Below are positions 59,642 through 64,000 of a stretch of 64,000 bases of DNA, in pieces. This DNA comes from Chryseomicrobium sp. FSL W7-1435. GTDB taxonomy: Bacteria; Bacillota; Bacilli; Bacillales_A; Planococcaceae. The stretch is from assembly GCF_038595005.1 (NCBI RefSeq), contig NZ_CP151997.1, positions 496,001-560,000 of the forward strand, in the 5' to 3' direction. The position numbers and the translations under genes are program-made. The notes below the pieces were generated by a model. It was not told the DNA's origin. It ran no database searches and saw only the letters and a program-made list of their open reading frames with translations. Numbering within the stretch: position 1 is the first letter of the stretch; every line of letters begins with the position of its first letter.

Positions 59642-60651
59642 TCAAGTACCCGCAGCTTCTACAAAATGCGACAATCGGTGTGACAGCTCCTTCGTCTGGG
59701 GTTGAAGAATCACTACATCATCTCCTATTTTCCGCTAAAGAACGATTTAAGAGAGAAGGGCACGTTCTTGTTACGGGAGATACAGCGTGGGCGCAAGACA
59801 AAGCAAAGTCAGCACCGGCTAGAGAACGTGCAGCAGAGTTTACGTCGATGATGCACAACCCTGAAATCGATATGATTTTACCGCCTTGGGGAGGCGAGCT
59901 GCTCATTGAGATTCTCGAGCATCTTGACTTTGATACACTACCTGCAAAGTGGGTAATGGGCTACTCGGATACTAGTCTCCTCTTATTTGCGATGACTCTT
60001 AAAACAGGGATGGCTACCGCGCATGGTGTGAATCTTGTCGATTTACGAGGCGAATATTCGGACCAGACGACAGCTATGTGGAAGCAAGTATTGATGACAA
60101 AGCAAGGGGAGAGCGTCGAGCAGCGGTCATCTGAAAAGTATCAAAACGAGTGGGATCATGTAAATCCCACACCTTGCGTATATAACTTAACTGAACCGAC
60201 AAAATGGAAGACGGCATCGGGAGAAGGTCTCAGTATGGAAGGTCGCTTGTTGGGCGGATGTATCGATATCATTCGAAACGTTGTCGGGACACCGTTTGCC
60301 AATGTTCCGACTTTCCAAAAAACGTTTTTACATGATGAACCTATCCTTTGGTATTTTGAGAACTATGCTATGAAGTCGACGGATATGCGCCGTGCACTTG
60401 TACAGATGAAGCTTGCCGGGTGGTTTGACAATACATCAGGAATTTTGTTTGGAAGGAGTCCGGCAAATCTACCAGTTGAAAACTATACAATTGAGGATGT
60501 TTATAAGGAACTTACAGAAGAGCTACAAATTCAAATAGTCTACGATGTTGATTGTGGCCATGTGCCTCCACAAGTCACGCTGATCAATGGAGCGCATGCA
60601 GTGGTTCAAGTGGCTGATGGTAAGGGAACTGTGGTGCAGACGTTTAAATAA
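59638..60651 (+). CDS. S66-family LD-carboxypeptidase/MccF-like peptidase
   Basis: 337 residues, GTG start 59638 behind AAAGGAGGAATTCGA, overlapping the DUF2812 stop. S66 features: ATIGVTAPSSGVEE, RERAAEFTSMMHNPEIDMILPPWGGE, the nucleophile Ser in WVMGYSDTSLLLFAM, Glu in LHDEPILWYFENY, and the His of DCGHVPPQVTLINGA. Cytosolic LD-carboxypeptidases recycle cell-wall tetrapeptides, while MccF variants inactivate microcin C. Length and SGEGLSMEGRLLGGCIDII fit the MccF-like branch. Its place in a PadR operon hints at a defence or self-protection role. Confidence 0.9.
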   Translation: MIKYPQLLQNATIGVTAPSSGVEESLHHLLFSAKERFKREGHVLVTGDTAWAQDKAKSAPARERAAEFTSMMHNPEIDMILPPWGGELLIEILEHLDFDTLPAKWVMGYSDTSLLLFAMTLKTGMATAHGVNLVDLRGEYSDQTTAMWKQVLMTKQGESVEQRSSEKYQNEWDHVNPTPCVYNLTEPTKWKTASGEGLSMEGRLLGGCIDIIRNVVGTPFANVPTFQKTFLHDEPILWYFENYAMKSTDMRRALVQMKLAGWFDNTSGILFGRSPANLPVENYTIEDVYKELTEELQIQIVYDVDCGHVPPQVTLINGAHAVVQVADGKGTVVQTFK

Positions 60652-60659
60652 TATGTTAC

Positions 60660-60780
60660 GACTTTGCCTATTCTAGGAAGCCCTTCAAAATTGCTTATCA
60701 GATAACAAGCCCATTGTGTGTAATCCCTCGCCATAAAATAGCCACGAACTAAGGGATTACCAGCAAGTTCTGATTTTACC
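60660..60780. repeat. Degenerate gene-free stretch with AAGCCC repeats
   Basis: AAGCCCTT at 60678 and AAGCCCATT at 60707, then AAGGGATTACCAGCAAG at about 60752, resembling the AAGGGCTT...CCAGCAAG stretch at 24178-24210. Very degenerate. I can see no gene or clear terminator between the peptidase and the small ORF at 60837. Confidence 0.3.
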
Positions 60781-60836
60781 TATCCCATACATCAGTGTAT
60801 ACTTATATTAGATACTGAAGAGTGGGGGTTGACCTG

Positions 60837-60953
60837 ATGGACAAACAACCTGAAAATCGACCAAATCGTGGCGGGAAAATTCTTGGCGGCATTGTGCTTG
60901 CTGTATTATTTCTGATTATGAGTTTTGCCATGTATAATTCGTTATTTAACTAA
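60837..60953 (+). CDS. Small single-helix membrane protein (38 aa)
   Basis: ATG 60837, preceded by GTGGGGGTTGACC. Polar N-terminus MDKQPENRPNRGGK followed by one helix ILGGIVLAVLFLIMSFAM and a short tail YNSLFN. A TATACTTATATT stretch upstream (about 60798) could provide a -10 box, and a strong terminator follows six bases after the stop. Basic, low-complexity head and single helix are typical of small membrane regulators. No homologue recognised. Confidence 0.6.
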   Translation: MDKQPENRPNRGGKILGGIVLAVLFLIMSFAMYNSLFN

Positions 60954-60959
60954 GTGAAA

Positions 60960-60998
60960 GAGTGACATTCCACATCAGATGGAATGTCACTCATTTTT
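60960..60998. terminator. Terminator between the small membrane protein and the DinB gene
   Basis: Perfect stem GAGTGACATTCC / GGAATGTCACTC with a nine-base loop; ATTTTT on the plus side and CTTTCAC on the minus side. Works mainly for the plus strand, perhaps also for the convergent gene. Confidence 0.88.
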
Positions 60999-61000
60999 GG

Positions 61001-61465
61001 TCAGATGAACTCTACATCACGTGGAAGAAGGTCACAATTTACAGGGACTCGCCCAATTTCACGCGACCACACCGACAATTGCCCGATGTGATGAACTTCA
61101 TGAGTGGCAATGTGCATCATTACTTTAGTATGGGAGAACTGTCGACCTCGTAAATCAAGCACAGCTTCTCTAAAAGAAGCCTCTTGGTCAAACCATAATA
61201 AAGTACGTTCTTTAGTCAATTCTTCAAACTCCCGAACGTGCTGAAGTGTTTGGATTTTCTCGATAGGTTGTAAGTTCACGTCTATACTAAGTAACTGGCT
61301 GACCCAGATATGCTCGCAGTAAACTACATGATAGAGGTTATGAAGAATAGTCTTCATGCCTCCCGAACGCTCTTTAATCAGTTCCTCGTAGGGCAACTCT
61401 TCACACCACTTCATCCAATCTGCGCGGACTTGCCAATTGTACTCAACTAGTTGTCGTATCATCAT
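61001..61465 (-). CDS. DinB/YfiT-like metal-binding protein
   Basis: 154 residues from ATG 61465 (AGGAGGAAG upstream). Four-helix DinB fold with the three-histidine metal site: His in ILHNLYHVVYCEHIWV and the pair in MMHIATHEVHHIGQLSVWSREIG. Family members act as thiol-dependent S-transferases (bacillithiol) or are of unknown role. It overlaps the upstream XRE gene by 23 bases, so the DUF2975, XRE and DinB genes are probably one operon. Confidence 0.85.
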   Translation of the reverse strand: MMIRQLVEYNWQVRADWMKWCEELPYEELIKERSGGMKTILHNLYHVVYCEHIWVSQLLSIDVNLQPIEKIQTLQHVREFEELTKERTLLWFDQEASFREAVLDLRGRQFSHTKVMMHIATHEVHHIGQLSVWSREIGRVPVNCDLLPRDVEFI

Positions 61466-61673
61466 CTTCCTCCTGTACATACTCCAAAATATCACCAGGT
61501 TGGCAATCAAGTGCTTTGCAGATAGCTTCCAAAGTTGAGAACCGAACAGCTTTGGCTTTGCCGTTTTTCAAAACGGAGAGATTGGCCATCGTGATGCCGA
61601 CTTTCTCTGTAAGTTCTGTAACACTCATCTTGCGCTTGGCTAACATCACATCAATATGAATGATGATGGGCAT
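61443..61673 (-). CDS. YozG-like XRE/Cro-family regulator
   Basis: 76 residues: IIIHIDVMLAKRKMSVTELTEKVGITMANLSVLKNGKAKAVRFSTLEAICKALDCQPGDILEYV, a one-domain helix-turn-helix of the YozG type ending in an acidic tail. These small repressors are almost always next to a DUF2975 membrane protein, as here (nine bases upstream). Start ATG 61673 follows GAGAGGATG. Probably represses its own operon. Confidence 0.92.
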   Translation of the reverse strand: MPIIIHIDVMLAKRKMSVTELTEKVGITMANLSVLKNGKAKAVRFSTLEAICKALDCQPGDILEYVQEEDDDTTTS

Positions 61674-61682
61674 CCTCTCACC

Positions 61683-62174
61683 TCAAATCGTTAATTCGTT
61701 CTCTAGTTTATACGTGATGGCCTCTTGCAACAAGGCTTCTAGTACGGCTGCAAAAACCGCAACTACTACGGAAGCACCTACAATGACCATTCCGATTAGA
61801 ACTAAACCAGGAGCATCATCCCACTGAGCTACCATGAAAATTAGTGGTAATGCGAGCGTAAATAAAAAACTGATCCATAGACCAGAGCGCTTAATTTTCT
61901 TAAGAGCTCGAACAGATGCATCAGAAAAGGCTGCATTTGTCTCGATCAACCGAAGTAGTTTGTATGCTTGAAAAAGGGCAGAGTAATAAGGAATAGCGGA
62001 AAGTAAAGCAGCTGCTACAAGTCCGAGCATAATAAAAGGCAATGTGTTTTCGTCATTCATATAGCTGAAGGCCTCGATCGCTAGTAGTGGCATTGCATAA
62101 AAACAGATGACAGCAACAGGCAAAGCAATCACAAGAAGAGCGATTTTTAAGAAGAATGTAGTTCCTTTTTTCAC
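61683..62174 (-). CDS. DUF2975 membrane protein (YoaS-like)
   Basis: 163 residues from GTG 62174 (AGAAAGGAGC upstream); an upstream ATG at 62216 lacks a site. Four helices: FFLKIALLVIALPVAVICFYAMPLL, FIMLGLVAAALLSAIPYYSALFQAYKLL, GLWISFLFTLALPLIFMVA and VLIGMVIVGASVVVAVFAAVL, then a cytosolic end LEALLQEAITYKLENELTI, the conserved DUF2975 C-terminus. Function unknown; always linked with XRE regulators. Promoter region upstream is very AT-rich. Confidence 0.9.
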   Translation of the reverse strand: MKKGTTFFLKIALLVIALPVAVICFYAMPLLAIEAFSYMNDENTLPFIMLGLVAAALLSAIPYYSALFQAYKLLRLIETNAAFSDASVRALKKIKRSGLWISFLFTLALPLIFMVAQWDDAPGLVLIGMVIVGASVVVAVFAAVLEALLQEAITYKLENELTI

Positions 62175-62353
62175 TAAATTTGCTCCTTTCTTCTTTGAAT
62201 TAAATTTAGAATACATGAAAACTTATCGTTTATCAATAAATATATATTAATTATCAACAATTTATAGTGCGCAAACAATAAGTTCTTTCTGTCCCTAATA
62301 AATTCCCGATACGTTATACTAGAAGTATACTTTTTGTTGAACGGAGGTCCAGT

Positions 62354-63295
62354 ATGAACTCAGTAGACCAAGAATTTCGTCTGTATCAAAACTTCGATGA
62401 GCTAGCGGAAGATGTTTTGGATCTAGCTAAAGAAATCCTGCCTGACAAATTAATCTATTTGACGTCTTTTAGTGCATCAAAACAACTTGTCCTAAGAGTG
62501 TCCGAGGAACGTGAAGATATTGCTATCTCAGAAGGAATGGATATACCATTAGAAAATTCCGTCTGTCACCGAATCAATTTTAACAAAATGCAGCCTTTAG
62601 TATATCCTGATGTAGAAGTCCATACAGAATCGTTACCCCTTAGGAACTTACTATTGGATGTAAACATCAAATCCTATCTAGGGTTGCCGATTGCTAAGCT
62701 TAATGGAGAACGGTTTGGTACTCTCTGTGTAGTAGATAGCCAAGCAAGTGAGTATGATGATCATACAATTGAATTATTGCAGCGAATTGTTCGGATGTTT
62801 TCCTATTATTTAGAACTGGAGCGCCGCGCGTATAGAGATCCATTGACGGACCTCTACAATCGTCATTATCTTATGAGATTTTTCGAAACGGAGAAACTTA
62901 CTACAGGAAGTTTGTTTTTCTTAGACCTTGATGGCTTCAAGAAGGTTAACGATACATTCGGTCATGACCGTGGAGATGAAGTACTAAAAGAAGTGGGAAA
63001 TCGACTTCGTCACTTCGTGATGAACCAATCCCAAACCTTTGCGGTGCGACTAGGTGGAGATGAGTTCATCGTCCATCTATCAGGTAAATTAGCAGAAGAG
63101 GCTATTGACCAACTGGCAAATGAGCTCTTACAGTCGATGAGTGAGTGGAAGCAAGATGAGCAACTGTCGACGAGTGTAGGTATAGTACTATACGATGCTT
63201 CGGAACCAATTCTGTTAACGGAGTTGCTTCGCCAGGCGGATCAAGCACTTTACAAGGCAAAAGCGGCTGGTAAGAACCGCTACTATTGCTGTTAA
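62354..63295 (+). CDS. GAF-GGDEF diguanylate cyclase
   Basis: 313 residues. An N-terminal GAF sensor domain (about 20-150: ICHRINFNKMQPLVYPDV-like CHRI..., YLGLPIAKLNGERFGTLCVVDSQASEY) precedes a GGDEF domain with DPLTDLYNRHYLMRFFE, FLDLDGFKKVNDTFGHDRGDEVLKEV and active site LGGDEF (234-238). No RxxD inhibitory site precedes GGDEF, so feedback inhibition by c-di-GMP is unlikely. No membrane segment: a cytosolic sensor. ATG 62354 follows ACGGAGGTCC. Synthesises c-di-GMP, controlling motility or biofilm. Confidence 0.94.
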   Translation: MNSVDQEFRLYQNFDELAEDVLDLAKEILPDKLIYLTSFSASKQLVLRVSEEREDIAISEGMDIPLENSVCHRINFNKMQPLVYPDVEVHTESLPLRNLLLDVNIKSYLGLPIAKLNGERFGTLCVVDSQASEYDDHTIELLQRIVRMFSYYLELERRAYRDPLTDLYNRHYLMRFFETEKLTTGSLFFLDLDGFKKVNDTFGHDRGDEVLKEVGNRLRHFVMNQSQTFAVRLGGDEFIVHLSGKLAEEAIDQLANELLQSMSEWKQDEQLSTSVGIVLYDASEPILLTELLRQADQALYKAKAAGKNRYYCC

Positions 63296-63319
63296 AAGTT
63301 AGAAGAAGGAGCTAGTTTT

Positions 63320-63691
63320 ATGAAGCAGCCTAACCAATTTAAGACGGTATTTGAAGAACAAAAAGGTTCCTACAAGATCCAAGTCTACTATCAAGGTGAC
63401 CATGATCTATATAATCAGATGATCACCATGGCTACAAAAGACGAGGCTTTCTTATCCTATAAGCCAACACCTACTTTGATGAAGCTCCTATGGCGGGACA
63501 AGTTCTTTTTCTTCTTTGAAAAAGGAGACAACCCGACAGCGAAGTTTCCTCGTTGGAATGTTGCCAAGCTTTTAAAGAATGAAGTGGACGGTGTCTTAGT
63601 AGAAGATCCACTAGAAATTCCTACTCTTGAACGAGGTATTACAGAGCATCTTGAGGTCTTTGCTCGTGAAGTGGCAAAGGCTCATCAGTAA
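63320..63691 (+). CDS. Conserved-looking protein of unknown function (123 aa)
   Basis: 123 residues, ATG 63320 behind AGAAGGAGCTAG, 25 bases after the cyclase stop. Soluble alpha/beta character: GSYKIQVYYQGDHDLYNQMITMATKDEAFLSYKPTPTLMKLLWRDKFFFFFEKGDNPTAKFPRWNVAKLLKNEVDGVLVEDPLEI. The run of five Phe and the K/R-rich middle are distinctive. Could be the target or partner of the cyclase, since the two genes are adjacent and share direction; this is inference only. Confidence 0.75.
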   Translation: MKQPNQFKTVFEEQKGSYKIQVYYQGDHDLYNQMITMATKDEAFLSYKPTPTLMKLLWRDKFFFFFEKGDNPTAKFPRWNVAKLLKNEVDGVLVEDPLEIPTLERGITEHLEVFAREVAKAHQ

Positions 63692-63702
63692 TCATCTAAA
63701 CG

Positions 63703-63739
63703 AAACCCATCCATCTCGAATTGAGGTAGATGGGTTTTT
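63703..63739 (+). terminator. Terminator after the 123-residue gene
   Basis: Stem AAACCCATCCATCTC / GAGGTAGATGGGTTT (mismatched by one insertion) and T-run. Confidence 0.85.
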
Positions 63740-63925
63740 GAATTACGGCGTATAACTGAAAAATTGTTTCCTATGTTAATCCTCTGAAGTATCAGAAATA
63801 GACCATCTCACCAGTTCTACTGGCAATTTTAATTTCCGAGTTCTTTTCCTCACTGATTTTTTATCCTACATGATAGAATGATGAAAACTCATTCAAAATT
63901 CAGAACTTAAGCAGGAGTGGTTAAG

Positions 63926-64000
63926 ATGATACAAGAAAAATTAGACTCAAAAGTAATTACGGCACTACAAGAAAAAATTCAATTCATCCATAGAGAGGAA
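63926..64000 (+). CDS. Truncated ORF at the right window edge
   Basis: ATG 63926 behind CAGGAGTGG opens a frame that stays open to the window end (25 codons: MIQEKLDSKVITALQEKIQF and on). Good ribosome-binding site and amphipathic character support a real gene start. Too little sequence to identify it. The preceding 180 bases contain no gene that I can see. Confidence 0.6.
   Translation, partial: MIQEKLDSKVITALQEKIQFIHREE

Overview
The window is chromosomal DNA from a low-to-mid GC Gram-positive bacterium of the order Bacillales, most likely Planococcaceae (Planococcus/Sporosarcina-like). This is inferred from strong AGGAGG ribosome-binding sites, a complete lia cell-envelope stress operon, paiAB, a ykoFEDC thiamine-precursor transporter under a TPP riboswitch, a Zur-box-controlled second S14 protein, a yrrT-luxS-mccAB operon and thioredoxin-type ArsC. 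No rRNA or tRNA genes, CRISPR array or prophage were seen. Assignments rest on protein motifs and reading of the DNA; no database search was possible.

Layout. 1-3.7 kb: an ABC-2 exporter (two permeases, one ATPase; the first gene runs off the left edge), convergent with a stand-alone LytTR regulator that has its own two-repeat operator. 3.8-6.9 kb: glyoxylate shunt aceA-aceB plus a 40-residue zinc-ribbon protein. 7.1-12.1 kb: a YetF-type membrane protein, then a two-component operon (response regulator, a small overlapping membrane-peptide ORF, histidine kinase, lipoprotein) and two small cytosolic proteins. 12.2-13.8 kb: marR-paiA-paiB. 14-18.8 kb, minus strand: a lipoprotein, an aldo/keto reductase, an ABC-2 exporter and a divergent CorA-like protein. 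18.9-22.3 kb, minus strand: liaI-liaH-liaF-liaS-liaR with a LiaR-type inverted repeat. 22.5-24 kb: DedA and UppP, both linked to undecaprenyl-phosphate recycling. 24-24.7 kb: a gene-free repeat region. 24.7-28.3 kb: cobalamin riboswitch, nrdA, nrdB. 28.3-30.3 kb: ECF sigma factor, membrane anti-sigma and a related membrane protein. 30.4-34.8 kb: EamA transporter and ykoFEDC. 34.9-40.6 kb: a phosphotransferase-fold protein, a GT2-GtrA fusion, the zinc-starvation S14 operon, a MacB/FtsX-like ABC exporter and a GNAT protein. 40.6-43.6 kb: two divergent photolyase/cryptochrome genes. 43.8-47 kb: methionine-to-cysteine operon. 47-48.6 kb: a repeat array, PhnA-like protein and an oxidoreductase. 48.8-54.4 kb: arsR-arsB-arsC, a complete IS1182-type element and a Na/Pi symporter. 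54.4-57 kb: a serine-recombinase-like protein lacking its catalytic serine, divergent from sulP-usp. 57.1-60.7 kb: PadR, two tandem DUF2812 proteins and an S66 peptidase. 60.8-64 kb: a small membrane protein, DinB-fold protein, XRE/DUF2975 pair, GAF-GGDEF cyclase, one unknown protein and a truncated ORF at the right edge.

How parts connect. The best new link is a 21-bp sequence shared by the promoters of the two-component operon (7.8 kb) and the MacB-like ABC exporter (39.9 kb). The two copies lie at identical distances from the -10 box and the start codon, so they look like one regulon 32 kb apart. Cobalamin appears in two control settings: a riboswitch before class I ribonucleotide reductase, and three 11-bp direct repeats of CarH/LitR-operator geometry between the photolyase genes. 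Gene-poor gaps carry several related families of degenerate 21-bp tandem repeats, which are the main structure not explained by genes.
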